Positions 1-10,304 of a DNA stretch of 64,000 nt are shown in pieces (position 1 is the first letter of the stretch; each line of letters begins with the position of its first letter). Position numbers and translations under genes: made by a program. Under the pieces are notes generated by a model, which had not been told where the DNA came from, did no database searches, and saw nothing but the letters and a program-made list of their open reading frames with translations. This stretch comes from Lachnospiraceae bacterium JLR.KK002 (lineage in GTDB: Bacteria > Bacillota > Clostridia > Lachnospirales > Lachnospiraceae). The stretch spans positions 4,140,001 to 4,204,000 of the forward strand of contig JAYMNP010000001.1 of assembly GCA_036941025.1 (NCBI GenBank), read 5' to 3'.

Positions 1-1168
<1,168 letters not shown>

Positions 1169-1271
1169 AGAGGAAGAAAGAAGGAAGAAGATGTAAGACG
1201 GGAAGAGGAGATGTAAGGGCTGTAGGCTGTATGGGTTTTTCAGGGTACAGAAAAGAAAACTGAACAGATAA

Positions 1272-1343
1272 TCCTCGATAGCTCAATGGTAGAGCACGCG
1301 GCTGTTAACCGCGGGGTTGTTGGTTCGAGCCCAACTCGGGGAG
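1272..1343 (+). tRNA. tRNA-Asn (GTT), intact, at the left island boundary
   Basis: A full cloverleaf is visible. The acceptor stem TCCTCGA pairs with TCGGGGA, the anticodon loop is CTGTTAA (anticodon GTT), the T loop is TTCGAGC and the discriminator base is G, as expected for Asn. It follows the 23S gene in the rRNA operon. Its last 61 bases recur at 49121-49181, so it is the integration target of the island; the intact gene is on the left junction and its 3' part now comes from the element. Confidence 0.97.
1283..1343 (+). repeat. attL: 61-bp direct repeat inside tRNA-Asn
   Basis: From the D arm to the discriminator base the sequence is identical to 49121-49181. Together the two copies delimit about 47.8 kb of foreign DNA. 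A repeat covering the 3' part of a tRNA is the classic footprint of site-specific integration. Confidence 0.93.
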
Positions 1344-1345
1344 CT

Positions 1346-1386
1346 TGAAAAACCTTGTAAACATCGGCGTTTGCAAGGTTTTTTAT
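1346..1386 (+). terminator. Rho-independent terminator after tRNA-Asn
   Basis: AAACCTTGTAAAC and GTTTGCAAGGTTT form a 13-bp stem with one mismatch, followed by a T-run. It lies inside the island edge and replaces the native terminator, which was displaced to about 49190. Confidence 0.85.
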
Positions 1387-1733
1387 TATTGATTGTTCCA
1401 TTTCAAAGAATAAAAAAGCAAGGTTCCGGTTGCCATGCGATTGTGAACCGAAACATAACTACTTATCAATTACATATCTATGGGATGCACGAAAAGGTTT
1501 GTGCCATCCATCTAAGACCTCATGCAAATTTGTATGGGGTTTTATTTTTCTCCACATAACATATTTTAAGACTGCTATCTGCCTGTTGATTATGGCAGAT
1601 AGAATTTCCTGTTACATAGCCGATTGATTTTTTTACGAGAATCAGTCGGCTTTTTTTATTTCCCAAAACCCATACATAGCCATTCTGTCTTATGCAGGGT
1701 GGCTATTAAATTTTTCAGGAAAGGAGGTAAACC
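1387..1733. other. Gene-free island left edge
   Basis: No convincing gene is visible between the terminator and parA. The stretch holds a hairpin near 1573-1602 (CTATCTGCC with GGCAGATAG) and a terminator-like stem-loop at 1618-1658. It probably contains recombinase-binding sequence of the element end and the parA leader. Confidence 0.5.
1618..1658 (+). terminator. Terminator-like hairpin upstream of parA
   Basis: AGCCGATTGA pairs with TCAGTCGGCT (one G-T pair), followed by a T7 run. It sits about 80 bases before the parA ribosome-binding site, so it either ends leftward-element transcription or attenuates parA. Confidence 0.65.
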
Positions 1734-1736
1734 GTG

Positions 1737-2482
1737 ATGTCTAAATGTAAGGTAATCGCCCTTGCAAACCAGAAAGGCGGGACGGGCAAGACCACGACTA
1801 CCGTAAATTTAGGGGTAGGGCTTGCAAACGAGGGGAAGAAAGTGTTGCTTGTGGACGCCGATCCGCAGGGGGATTTGACAACCTCTTTAGGCTGGGCGGA
1901 TCAGGACAGCCTTCCGGTCACGCTCTCAACGCAGATGGAGAAGATAATCCGTGATGAGCTGTTTGAAGCGGGAGAGGGGATTTTACACCATGACGAGGGC
2001 GTAGACCTGATTCCGGCGAATATCGAGCTGTCCGGCATGGAAATCACGCTTGTAAACGCCATGAGCCGGGAGTTCACCATGAAATCCTATTTAAGCGAGC
2101 TGAAAAAGGATTATGACTATATCCTGATTGACTGTATGCCGAGTCTGGGTATGCTCACTATCAATGCGCTTGCGGCGGCGGACAGCGTAATCGTCCCGGT
2201 GCAGGCGCACTATCTCCCCTTAAAGGGAATGACGCAGCTTATGAAAACCATAGGCAAGGTACAGCGGCAGATTAACCCCGGTTTAAAGGTGGACGGCGTG
2301 TTATTGACGCTGGCAGATATGCGGACAAACCTTGCCCGTGCCACAGCCGACAATCTAAGGCAGAATTACGGGAGGGTAATCAAGGTGTACCAGACAGTCA
2401 TCCCCGTTGCGGTGAAAGCGGCGGAAACCAGCGCCGCAGGGCAGAGTATTTACAGCTATGACAAAAACGGTGCGGCGGCAAA
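1737..2482 (+). pseudogene. parA: ParA/Soj-family ATPase, 3' end cut off by IS21
   Basis: The N-terminus has the deviant Walker A ANQKGGTGKTT (about residues 11-21), the VDADPQGDLT motif and a Walker B-like ILIDCMPSLG, so this is a Soj/ParA ATPase of the type found at the start of many Firmicutes conjugative-element modules, where it helps maintain the element. The SD AAGGAGG at 1721-1727 serves GTG 1734 or ATG 1737; I take the ATG. The family sequence stops after KNGAAAN, where the IS21 terminal repeat begins at 2483. Translation then runs through IS sequence to a stop at 2588. About 25 C-terminal residues are lost, and no remainder of parA is seen beyond the IS. Confidence 0.9.
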
Positions 2483-2633
2483 TGAATATTCTAACGCTTC
2501 GGAGCCACCGTTTTATCGCTTGAGAGCCACCTCGGATTTTAACACTTTAGAGCCATCACAAACACAAGATATAGTAATGGAGCCATGAGCATGAGCTCAC
2601 AGCTCCAACTTTTTTTACAGGTCTTACAAGTGT

Positions 2634-3215
2634 CTAATTGTTTCCGCTTCTCTGCTCAAACAATTCATAGAGCATCTTTGCATCCCTCTCGTTAAGCTTG
2701 TAGTTAAGCCACTCGTCGATTATGAGGATGTTGTAGTTACCCAATCTCTTCCTGTACCGGGTCAACTCTTTAAGGTCATCCCTCCTGTCCTCAAAATTGC
2801 GCATTAAATCAGGCATTCGGATGTAGAAAACCCTGTAAGTTTTTTTGCATGCCTCAATTCCCAACGCACATGAAAGATAGGTTTTGCCAGCACCGGCCGG
2901 ACCTGTGATTATAAGGTTTGTTGCCGTAGTCACAAATCCCATTGCGGCAAGATTGATTATCGTGTTCTTCTTGACTTGTCTTGCGTCAAAATCCAGAGAC
3001 TCAATGCCTGCCATTGGATACTTGAATGAGGCGGCCTTTATCAGCCTGTTAATAAGCTTGTTTTCTCTTTCACAGATCAATTCCTCAAGCAGTTGTTCCA
3101 ATCTTGCATCAAAGCTCAAATCTGCCAATGCGATATCGCTTTCCTGGTTTTCCACCAGTCTGGCCAAATCACCCGGCTCGTGTTTTGTAAGGTTTTTCTT
3201 TAACTCAAATTTCAT
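2634..3215 (-). pseudogene. istB: IstB helper ATPase, C-terminally truncated (IS21 copy 1)
   Basis: IstB is the AAA+ partner of the IS21 transposase. Walker A GPAGAGKTY and Walker B ILIIDEW are present. The protein stops at 193 residues after EQRSGNN, whereas the intact copy at 28730-29497 has 255. Comparing the two copies shows an exact 186-bp deletion that joins codon AAT directly to a TAG, removing the last part of the ATPase domain. It is probably inactive, although copy 2 could supply IstB in trans. Confidence 0.92.
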
Positions 3216-3229
3216 AATGGTATTTCCTC

Positions 3230-4768
3230 CTATCCGTAGTAATCGGCACCTCTTACGATGCCGGTTGTTTTATTTGTTTCTTTGAATTTTTCAAGCTCTT
3301 TTTGATTATTTAGATTCTCAGCAGCCTTGTATACCGTTTTGTAAAAAGGCATATGATACTGCTTTAAGCTTTTTTTACAAGCGGCTTCTAAGATGTCCGG
3401 CGTAAAGGTGTCAGCAATTGCGAGAATGGCTGCGACCGTCTGCGTGGGCTGCTCCTTTACTTTTGCCTCGTCATACATCCTTCGGATCAACTCAAAAGTA
3501 TTCGGCCCGATTTCTCTGGCTGCGTCAATCAGGTCTTCAGCCTGCTTATTCTTCTTAAGCGGAAACGGAAGATGGGATTCATCTGTCCTGACACCGTTTA
3601 CTATGCCCCTGGGAAGAATTTCATGTCTTGCAATTTCGCTTCTGTTATAATAGACAAAGACAAGGCGGGAGTTGTATTTGACATCAACCTTACAGCCAAT
3701 ATATCTGCTGGGAACAGAGTATTGACCCTTGTTAAAGCTTATATGGGAGTTCCTGCCCACCTTATGTCCGTAAGACCATTCACACACCTCGTAAGGGACT
3801 GACGGCAGGGCTCTCAGATAAGCCTTTTCCTGCGTATTGAAAACAGTGCTCCTGCTTCCATCCCTTTTCTGGAACGGTCTGTCATTGTACTCCTTTACAG
3901 CCTTGCGAATAGCTGAGTTTAGCGATCCAGGTGATGTAAATATCTCATTCCTAAGCTTTGCTATAACAGCCGTCGCAATCTTGCCTGCGGAACCTTCTAC
4001 GCTGGCTTTCTGCCTGGGCTTTTTAACGCCTGTAGGCATGATGGCGGTCACGTAATACTCCCCCAATGCCAGATATGCATCATTGAGGATGATCTCGCCC
4101 TTCTTAGGATGGGACACAACACCAGTTTTCAAGTTGTCGCAGACAATCTTCACAGGAGTGCCTTCGAAGAATTCAAACATATGCACATGGCATTCAAGCC
4201 ACGCCTTTTCTTTCATATCCGTAGTGGCTTCCACATACCCATACTGGCTGTATGGCAGTGTGGCGACAAACAGATATGCGGTTATGATTTCTCCGGTATC
4301 CACGTCCACATATGACATTGTAGGACCAGACCAATCCACCTCTACTTCGACTCCCGGCCTGTGCTGTATATGGCTGGTATAATTCTTCTCGCCAGTGTAT
4401 TTGTAATAATTAACAGTAAATGTAGGATACGCACAGTATTCCCTGCCCTCGCTCACGCATTTGTCCCGATACTCTTCCCACAGCAGTTTCATAGTCACTC
4501 CAGTTTTCCTGAGTTCTGAATGTACGTATGCATAATCGACAGGCACATAGTTTGTTGTCCGCTTGAATTTCTTAGGATATAAAATATCGTACAACCCGTC
4601 ATCTGTCATATCCTGAATGTCATCCCAGGTCATGCCCTGCTGTCTGCAGAGTTCTTTAATTTCAGAGACTGTGTTTCTTGAGCATCCAAGCATTGCCGCC
4701 ACCTCCCTTTCGCTTAGATTTTTGTTTAGAAGCTCCATTACGCTTCTGGGTTTCGTCTTTTTGTACAT
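3230..4768 (-). CDS. istA: IS21 transposase IstA (copy 1)
   Basis: This 512-residue protein has full family length. An N-terminal helix-turn-helix (EREVAAMLGCSRNTVSEIK, about residues 19-37) is followed by an RNase H-like DDE core with Asp in VEVDWSG, Asp in IVCDNLKTG and Glu in KASVEGSAG. It differs from the copy-2 protein at only two positions (K/R and M/I near residues 405 and 481), so the two insertions are recent relatives. It lies upstream of istB with a short gap, the normal IS21 order. Confidence 0.96.
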   Translation of the reverse strand: MYKKTKPRSVMELLNKNLSEREVAAMLGCSRNTVSEIKELCRQQGMTWDDIQDMTDDGLYDILYPKKFKRTTNYVPVDYAYVHSELRKTGVTMKLLWEEYRDKCVSEGREYCAYPTFTVNYYKYTGEKNYTSHIQHRPGVEVEVDWSGPTMSYVDVDTGEIITAYLFVATLPYSQYGYVEATTDMKEKAWLECHVHMFEFFEGTPVKIVCDNLKTGVVSHPKKGEIILNDAYLALGEYYVTAIMPTGVKKPRQKASVEGSAGKIATAVIAKLRNEIFTSPGSLNSAIRKAVKEYNDRPFQKRDGSRSTVFNTQEKAYLRALPSVPYEVCEWSYGHKVGRNSHISFNKGQYSVPSRYIGCKVDVKYNSRLVFVYYNRSEIARHEILPRGIVNGVRTDESHLPFPLKKNKQAEDLIDAAREIGPNTFELIRRMYDEAKVKEQPTQTVAAILAIADTFTPDILEAACKKSLKQYHMPFYKTVYKAAENLNNQKELEKFKETNKTTGIVRGADYYG

Positions 4769-4951
4769 AATAAAAGACCTCCTATAGATTTATTAAAAGC
4801 ACCAGGCTTTCTATCAAAATCTATAGGAGATCCTATATAAAATCAAATATCAAAGACCACCAGATGTTGTGGTGGCTCTCAAGCATTAGAATACCAAAAT
4901 CAAATGGCTCTCAAGCGATAAAACGGTGGCTCCGAAGCGTTAGAATATTCA

Positions 4952-5298
4952 CCTATAAGCTTGACAAATAGGATTACGGTTTTCATGATGAGATAAATGT
5001 GGCAAGGTTGGAAAAGATACCATTGATTATGTAAAGACCGTCGTTATGGTTTTATCCCATATGCGGCGGCCTGCTTATATCAGAAAACTATCAAGAAAGC
5101 GGGGGTTTTAGAAAGAAGATGCCTGCATGCCGCTCCCTGTTTTTTCTGCGCTGGCTATGCGCCGCCTTAAAGGGAATAATAAGAGCGGTTTGGATTTGAA
5201 GAATAAAAATCTGCGATTCACGAAGCCGGATTAACCATTCACGAAGCAGACGTTAGAAATCCCGTTGATTTTTCCGATAATTTAGTTGAAGGCTGGAG
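4952..5298. other. Gene-free region between IS21 copy 1 and the two-component system
   Basis: No gene is recognised in these 347 bases. The left end abuts the IS, so whatever preceded it has been lost. The last 90 bases hold the direct repeat at 5216-5247, probably the operator of the downstream regulator. Confidence 0.5.
5216..5247 (+). promoter_or_regulatory. Candidate LytTR operator: 11-bp direct repeat, 21-bp period
   Basis: ATTCACGAAGC occurs at 5216-5226 and again at 5237-5247, exactly 21 bp (two helical turns) apart. LytTR regulators such as AgrA and ComE bind paired 9-bp direct repeats with about 12 bp between them, which is this geometry. It sits 50-80 bases upstream of the LytTR regulator start, so autoregulation is likely. 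Confidence 0.65.
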
Positions 5299-6030
5299 GT
5301 GACGGAAACGATAAAAATTGCAGTGTGTGACGATGAAAAAAACATAAGGTCTTACCTTGTTTCGCTTATCAAAAAGCAGGGAAGGGAATGTAATATCACG
5401 GAATATGATTCTGCTGATGCGTATCTTTCGGACGGTAAGGAGCATGACATTCTATTTCTGGATATAGAGATGGGCGGCTCAGGCTCAGGCTTGGACGGCA
5501 TGGGGCTGGCGAGGCATATCCGGGGTATAAAGACGCCCAAACAGCCCATCATTATTTTTGTAACAGGGTATGAAAAATATGTGTATGACGCATTTGACGT
5601 AGGCGCGTTCCAGTATCTGGTAAAGCCCGTGGACGAACAGAAATTTGCGGAGGTGTTCGGACGGGCGGCGGGGCAGATTGTATCGGAGGCGGAGCAGCGG
5701 AAGAAAAAACTCGTGATCCAGTATGGCGGCGAGGGAAAAGTGATTCCGCTGAATGACATTTATTACATGGAAAGCCGGAACCACAATATTGTCCTGTACC
5801 TGAAAGATGGGAATATAGAATACTATGCGAAGATCGGGGATTTGGAGGAGGAACTGGCGGGGCAGTTTTACCGCATCCACCGGGGATACCTGATCAACCT
5901 TTTCCATGTGGAGGGGTATGACAGGACGGAGGTAAGGATGGCGAACGGGGATAAGCTGCTGCTTTCAAGGTACAAATATGACGGTTTTGTGCAGGCATAC
6001 ATGGATTACATTTCGGAGGACAGCCTATGA
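5299..6030 (+). CDS. LytTR-family response regulator
   Basis: This 243-residue regulator has a receiver domain (about 1-120) with the acidic pair in VCDDEK, phospho-acceptor Asp about residue 55 in FLDIEMGG, the switch Thr in FVTGYEKYVYDAF and Lys in YLVKPVD. A LytTR DNA-binding domain follows (about 140-238: IYYMESRNHNIVLYL, FYRIHRGYLINL). The start is GTG, with GAAGG six bases upstream. It overlaps the kinase gene by four bases (ATGA), so the two are co-translated. The regulator is the natural controller of the downstream paralogue array, although only its own leader shows an obvious direct-repeat site. Confidence 0.95.
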   Translation: MTETIKIAVCDDEKNIRSYLVSLIKKQGRECNITEYDSADAYLSDGKEHDILFLDIEMGGSGSGLDGMGLARHIRGIKTPKQPIIIFVTGYEKYVYDAFDVGAFQYLVKPVDEQKFAEVFGRAAGQIVSEAEQRKKKLVIQYGGEGKVIPLNDIYYMESRNHNIVLYLKDGNIEYYAKIGDLEEELAGQFYRIHRGYLINLFHVEGYDRTEVRMANGDKLLLSRYKYDGFVQAYMDYISEDSL

Positions 6031-7436
6031 GCCAGTCAGAATTTGAAACAATAAACAGCATATTGGATATATGGAGAACCGTCATACAAGCCATTGTGTT
6101 CCTTGTTTTATGGGCGGCGGCTTTTAGAGAGAAAAAAATAAAAAGGGATGGCATTGCGGCAGTGCTGTTTATCCTTGCCAATATAGGGATCGGATTTCTT
6201 CCATGCGCTTCATGGGTTCGGTACGGTGTTTTAGCTTCCGCAATCATGGGCTATGCCGGGATATGTTACAAAAAGCAGATTGGGAAAGCGTTTTTTATCA
6301 TACTGGCATTCTGTAATTTCCATTGTCTGGGCTATCTGATGGCAAACAGTATTTATCAGAAAATAGTAAATGCAATGCTGAAAAGCCTGGATGTGATGCA
6401 GGATAACTATCTACAGGAAATGTACCGCTGCATGGCGGTTGGAATGTTTTGCCTGGTAATTTCTTATGCAATATTATTGGCGGCAATGACACTTATCCTT
6501 TGCAGGCTTATCAAAGGCGTGGATAATATGGCATGGCAGGATGTCCTTCTGCTTTCTGTATTGAATTTTGTAGGGAGCATGATTGTAGGAGTGGTAAACG
6601 GGCTGATGGCTGTAAAAATAGATACGGAATTTTTTTTACTGTTTGACGAAAAGCCAGACCTGCTCTGGAAGATTCCCATGATAGCGGTTTTCATATTTGC
6701 AGGGGAAGCGGCGCTTATTTATTTCTGGCAGAGATACCGGGTTCTGCTTTCTGAAAGACAAAAAGCTTTTGTGGAAGAACAGCAGGTCAAAGCCATGAAG
6801 AAGCGTTTGGAGGAAGCGGAGAATTTTTATGGCAGCATCCGCAAGGTGCGCCATGAGATGAAGAACCACATGGCGAATATCCAAGGGCTGGCAGGAGTCG
6901 GGCAGTATGGGGAAATAGAGGACTATGTACGGCGGATGGACGAGACCATGCAGGAACTGGAATATAAGTATGTGACAAGTAATCCGGTTACGGATGTCAT
7001 TATCAATGATAAATGCCGCAGGGCGGAGAAGGCGGGAATCCGGTTTGATGCAGATTTCCGGTATGGAGGGGAAATCCCGGTATTTGATTTAGGGATTATC
7101 TTAAACAACCTTTTGGATAATGCCATAGAAGCCTGTGAAAAGCTGGAGCAGGGGGAAGGCTTCATACGTCTTATGCTGAAACGGAAGAAACAATTTTTAT
7201 TGTTGGAAGTCGAGAATAGCTTTGACGGGGCTGTTCCAATAAGAAAAGGCAGCTTGTTCCCGGCTACAACAAAACAGAATGTCCTGCCGGATATCGTCAC
7301 GGAACATGGGATTGGCCTTGAAAACGTGCGTGATGTGGCCGGGAGATATTTTGGCGGGGTAAACATAAAAGTGAAGCGGGATGTGTTCCATGTGACGGTT
7401 ATGTTGCAGCAGGAAAATCTGGATAAAATTGTGTGA
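6027..7436 (+). CDS. AgrC-like sensor histidine kinase (GHKL)
   Basis: This 469-residue kinase has six to seven hydrophobic segments in its first 230 residues (for example IVFLVLWAAAF, VLLLSVLNFVGSMIVGV) and no extracellular domain of any size, as in AgrC-type peptide receptors. The phospho-acceptor is His in KVRHEMKNH (about residue 276). The N box is NNLLDNAIEAC and the G box EHGIGLENV. It is partner to the LytTR regulator at 5299. No agrB- or agrD-like gene for a cyclic peptide is visible nearby, so its ligand is unknown. The next gene follows after 26 bases. Confidence 0.94.
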   Translation: MSQSEFETINSILDIWRTVIQAIVFLVLWAAAFREKKIKRDGIAAVLFILANIGIGFLPCASWVRYGVLASAIMGYAGICYKKQIGKAFFIILAFCNFHCLGYLMANSIYQKIVNAMLKSLDVMQDNYLQEMYRCMAVGMFCLVISYAILLAAMTLILCRLIKGVDNMAWQDVLLLSVLNFVGSMIVGVVNGLMAVKIDTEFFLLFDEKPDLLWKIPMIAVFIFAGEAALIYFWQRYRVLLSERQKAFVEEQQVKAMKKRLEEAENFYGSIRKVRHEMKNHMANIQGLAGVGQYGEIEDYVRRMDETMQELEYKYVTSNPVTDVIINDKCRRAEKAGIRFDADFRYGGEIPVFDLGIILNNLLDNAIEACEKLEQGEGFIRLMLKRKKQFLLLEVENSFDGAVPIRKGSLFPATTKQNVLPDIVTEHGIGLENVRDVAGRYFGGVNIKVKRDVFHVTVMLQQENLDKIV

Positions 7437-7462
7437 CGGAAAAAGAAAGGAGAGAATGTATT

Positions 7463-8119
7463 ATGAGCATTTTAGGAGTAAGCAATGCTGTGACAGGCGC
7501 ATACCAGCACATGGGCAGGACACAGAAAAATACTGCAAGAGGAGCAAGTTTTACAGAACGGGCAGGGCAGACGCAGGAAGTTTCGGATGCAGAAAAACTG
7601 GAGAATTTCAAAAAAGAAATCTGGAATGAAATAAATTCCATGCCGTGGGGAGTAAATACATCCATACAGATAACGGACGGGGCTTTCAGGAAAATGATGG
7701 AAGACAGTGAGTTTAAAAATAAAATGATGAAGATTATCCGGGAGGATGCCGTTGGTTCCAATAAGATGTGTGGCGGGACGTTGATAAATATTGATGAAAA
7801 TGGGTATAAAGGTTATTCCTATATGGCAGACCATGCAAAGGAGGCGGAATCGGCATTTTCGGCTCATTCCAAAGATAAGGATTCTTTTTATGTAAAGAAA
7901 GCAGAAAAGAAACGGGAGTATAGGAAGCTGTTGGAAGAAAAACGGTTAAAGCAGGAGCTGGCAGAGAAAGATTTAAAGGCGGCTCTTGAAAGGAAGCGTC
8001 TGACTGAGAATGCCATAGAGCGGAAACAGGAATCGGGCAGAATGTCACGGAATGTGAGTGCGGGAGCAAATGCTGCTTATGAAGCAAGTTTCCTTATGGC
8101 AGACGGGGGTTCGATTTAA
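7463..8119 (+). CDS. Array protein, family A (coiled-coil C-terminus)
   Basis: Function unknown; 218 residues. The start is ATG 7463 (MSILGVSNAVTGAY) with AAAGGAGAG upstream; the extended frame from 7433 has no ribosome site. It shares with 8194, 11175, 11940 and 24824 a loose N-terminal tag, a middle segment of the type [IV]xI[ST]xxAFxxMxxDxE[YF] (here ITDGAFRKMMEDSEF, about 77-91) and a long charged C-terminal helix (about 145-200) likely to form a coiled coil. There is no signal peptide or membrane segment. It is the first gene after the kinase and probably belongs to the same transcript. Confidence 0.85.
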   Translation: MSILGVSNAVTGAYQHMGRTQKNTARGASFTERAGQTQEVSDAEKLENFKKEIWNEINSMPWGVNTSIQITDGAFRKMMEDSEFKNKMMKIIREDAVGSNKMCGGTLINIDENGYKGYSYMADHAKEAESAFSAHSKDKDSFYVKKAEKKREYRKLLEEKRLKQELAEKDLKAALERKRLTENAIERKQESGRMSRNVSAGANAAYEASFLMADGGSI

Positions 8120-8129
8120 TATCAGGCAG

Positions 8130-8174
8130 CCCGGACTTACTATAAAGGAGCAGGAGCGGCTTAGAATGACAGAG
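8130..8174 (+). repeat. Array leader element type 1, copy 1
   Basis: CCCGGACTTA, then TAAAGGAGCA, then a GCGGCTTAGAATGACAGAG block, 20 bases before the next start. In this copy the terminal hairpin is degenerate. Confidence 0.7.
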
Positions 8175-8193
8175 TAGGAAGGAGAATGTGGCA

Positions 8194-8871
8194 ATGGAAA
8201 TAGGTACAGTTTATGGCAGTTATTATGGGGCGAAAGGCTATGAGGGCGTGAGGAAGGAGGAAAAGCGGGCAGATGTCGGATTCGCGGGAAAGGCCGAGGA
8301 GAAAGGTACTGTTTCTCCAAAAGACATGACGCTGGATGAGTATAAGGCATATTTTGATGAAAAGATGAACAGCCTGTATACACACCCTTCACAGAGAGGC
8401 ATGAATTGGACAATCGACATAACGGATGCGGCTTATAAGAAAATGCAGGAAGACCCGGAATATGAGAAGAAGATACTGGATGCACTGGCAAAGAACAAAG
8501 CCGTTGATTTCGGGGGAAATATCCCGGTGGCTGCGTATACCCATATAGATGATACTTATGAGAAATGCTACGGCTATACGCAGGGCATGAAGGAGAATGT
8601 GGGGTATTCCGGGAGTTCTTCCGCAAAGAGGACTGATGCCGGACGGGAGAAAAAGGCAAGGCAGAAAGAACTGCTGGAAGAATATCTGGAAAAGCGGGCG
8701 CAGGCTAAGAGGCAGCAGCAGGAGCTGTTGGATGAAAAGGTTGCTAAGGCGGAACAGGAGAGAAGCAGGCTGGCAAGGGCATGGAGCAGTAAGCAGCAGA
8801 TGGCGAAGGCTTCCAGTGCTTATGAAGCTAATGTCATGACGGAAACTATGGCAGGCGGTGAGATAAAGTAA
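8194..8871 (+). CDS. Array protein, family A (coiled-coil C-terminus)
   Basis: Function unknown; 225 residues (MEIGTVYGSYYG). ATG 8194 is nine bases after GGAAGGAG; a GTG at 8188 is possible but too close to the SD. The middle segment is ITDAAYKKMQEDPEYEKK (about 73-90). The C-terminus is a strongly charged helix with LLEEYLEKRAQAKRQQQELL, a block repeated almost unchanged in the proteins at 11175, 11940 and 24824. Sharing of this block between otherwise diverged proteins points to gene conversion or domain shuffling. No secretion signal is seen. Confidence 0.87.
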   Translation: MEIGTVYGSYYGAKGYEGVRKEEKRADVGFAGKAEEKGTVSPKDMTLDEYKAYFDEKMNSLYTHPSQRGMNWTIDITDAAYKKMQEDPEYEKKILDALAKNKAVDFGGNIPVAAYTHIDDTYEKCYGYTQGMKENVGYSGSSSAKRTDAGREKKARQKELLEEYLEKRAQAKRQQQELLDEKVAKAEQERSRLARAWSSKQQMAKASSAYEANVMTETMAGGEIK

Positions 8872-8872
8872 A

Positions 8873-10267
8873 ATGAATAACGTATCATTATCGAACAAAG
8901 TAATATATTGGAATCCCAGGGATTTTGCCGTGAGCCAGAATTTCAACAAGGTTATCCGGGAGAATGAAAAGATTTCCAATGATTATTACTGGAAAAGCAA
9001 TAAGTCTGAGGGTGCGGACTGTTTCGGGAGGACGCTTGACCTGACCACGCTTATCAACAAGCCGGACGGATATTTGCAGGGGCGGCTGTCGGATGTGGAC
9101 GATGCCGACTATTATCAGTTCAATATAGCGGAATACAGGATTTTAGGAACCGTGTCCGACAAGCGAAACCTTGACATAACAGTGACTCTTGACCATATCC
9201 CGGAGGGCTGTGATTATGACCTTGTTCTGTATGACGGTGACGGGAACCAGGTGGGGATTGGCAGGGATAATGGAAATGGCGGCAAGAGTGTGACCGTGCC
9301 GAACTGGAATCTGGAAAACCGGGAATATACGGTGAAGGTACTGGCAAAGGATGGCTCTCCGGTAAATGCAGAGGAATATTACCACCTTTCATTCCAAACG
9401 AAGCAGGCCGCAAATGATAACGTACTGAGGCAGCAGGCAAAGGAAATGCAGGAATATGCCTATGCACTGCGTAAAAAACTGCATGACGGCGGCGATGCCA
9501 CGGAAGAAAAGCTGGCGCTCCAGCAGATCAGGGAGAAGTACGGGGCATATTATACACAGCAGATGGATGAGCTGCATAACAAACAGGCAGCAGAATATCT
9601 GGCAGAAGGGGAAGTTTTTGACGAGAGCAGGAAAGAGGAACTTCTTTCCAGAATGGCGGCGGGTGGGGAACTGACGGAGCAGGAGAAAGGGCTTGTCAGA
9701 GTTTTTGCATCCGCGCATGAGATTGACGGTGCAATGGCTTCCGCAAAACTGCGGACAGATATAAGTGAAAAAATCTTTCAGCAGATGGAGCAGTCCGGCG
9801 TTTCCCCCATACCTTCTTTTGAGGTCAGCATTGGCATAGACGGAAAGGCGGAAGTAAAGGGGATTGAAGATGCGGCTGTGAAGGAAAAAGTGGAGGACAT
9901 CCTGAACGGTTTTTCCGGGGAACTGATGGATACTTATATTTCCATAAATGCCAGTATGCAAGGGATGACTAAGCAGGAGCAGTACATATTGAAAGCTGCA
10001 ATGGGGATTGAGGCATTTTTGCAGAAAGCAATGGGCGGTAATGTGGCACTGTCAGATATCATGGTGGAGAACGGCAGGATAAAAGGGCTGGATGCGCCCC
10101 TTGACAGACTGCTTAATGATCCGGGGCAGAACCAGACATACCTTGATTACAGGGCAGACATACTTGCGATTAAGGATTATGAAAAGATGAATGGAAACAG
10201 TCTGCTGGGAGGATTCAGTGCAAGATATGCTGTTGACGGGGAAACAATCCGTATAATCGGTATATAA
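8873..10267 (+). CDS. Array protein, family B: PPC-like beta domain plus helical region
   Basis: 464 residues, starting one base after the previous stop. Residues about 60-170 resemble a bacterial pre-peptidase C-terminal (PPC) domain: GRLSDVDDADYYQFNI, then GCDYDLVLYDGDGNQVG and a YTVKV strand. PPC domains are normally found in exported proteins, yet no signal peptide is present. The rest (about 180-464) is helical with an EEKLALQQIREKYGAYY region and no recognised domain. A paralogue of similar length lies at 22665-24209. Resemblance to PPC is judged by eye from the DxDxYxF and YDLxLYDxxGN pattern. Confidence 0.87.
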   Translation: MNNVSLSNKVIYWNPRDFAVSQNFNKVIRENEKISNDYYWKSNKSEGADCFGRTLDLTTLINKPDGYLQGRLSDVDDADYYQFNIAEYRILGTVSDKRNLDITVTLDHIPEGCDYDLVLYDGDGNQVGIGRDNGNGGKSVTVPNWNLENREYTVKVLAKDGSPVNAEEYYHLSFQTKQAANDNVLRQQAKEMQEYAYALRKKLHDGGDATEEKLALQQIREKYGAYYTQQMDELHNKQAAEYLAEGEVFDESRKEELLSRMAAGGELTEQEKGLVRVFASAHEIDGAMASAKLRTDISEKIFQQMEQSGVSPIPSFEVSIGIDGKAEVKGIEDAAVKEKVEDILNGFSGELMDTYISINASMQGMTKQEQYILKAAMGIEAFLQKAMGGNVALSDIMVENGRIKGLDAPLDRLLNDPGQNQTYLDYRADILAIKDYEKMNGNSLLGGFSARYAVDGETIRIIGI

Positions 10268-10304
10268 AGCTGCAGGTAAGATTTTTTGAAGGAGGATGAG
10301 AATT

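Larger units (their letters stand above)
2483..4951 (-). mobile_element. IS21-family element, copy 1 (istB-truncated)
   Basis: The element begins TGAATATTCTAACGC and ends with its inverse. The TGAGAGCC-type motif is repeated inside each end, as in IS21 multiple terminal repeats. It encodes istA (3230-4768) and a shortened istB (2634-3215) on the minus strand. It is nearly identical to copy 2 (26994-29648) in opposite orientation but 186 bp shorter because of a deletion at the end of istB. I see no target-site duplication in the flanks (GGCAAA against CCTATA), which suggests rearrangement after insertion. Confidence 0.93.

Noticed and set aside
5299..7436. A complete agr quorum-sensing locus
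   Set aside because: Regulator and kinase fit, but no AgrB protease or AgrD propeptide is present within the neighbouring sequence.
8045..9467. Long minus-strand frames rich in Pro, Ser and His opposite the array genes
   Set aside because: Composition is that of the complement of Lys/Glu-rich coding sequence, no SD, and the plus-strand genes are well supported.
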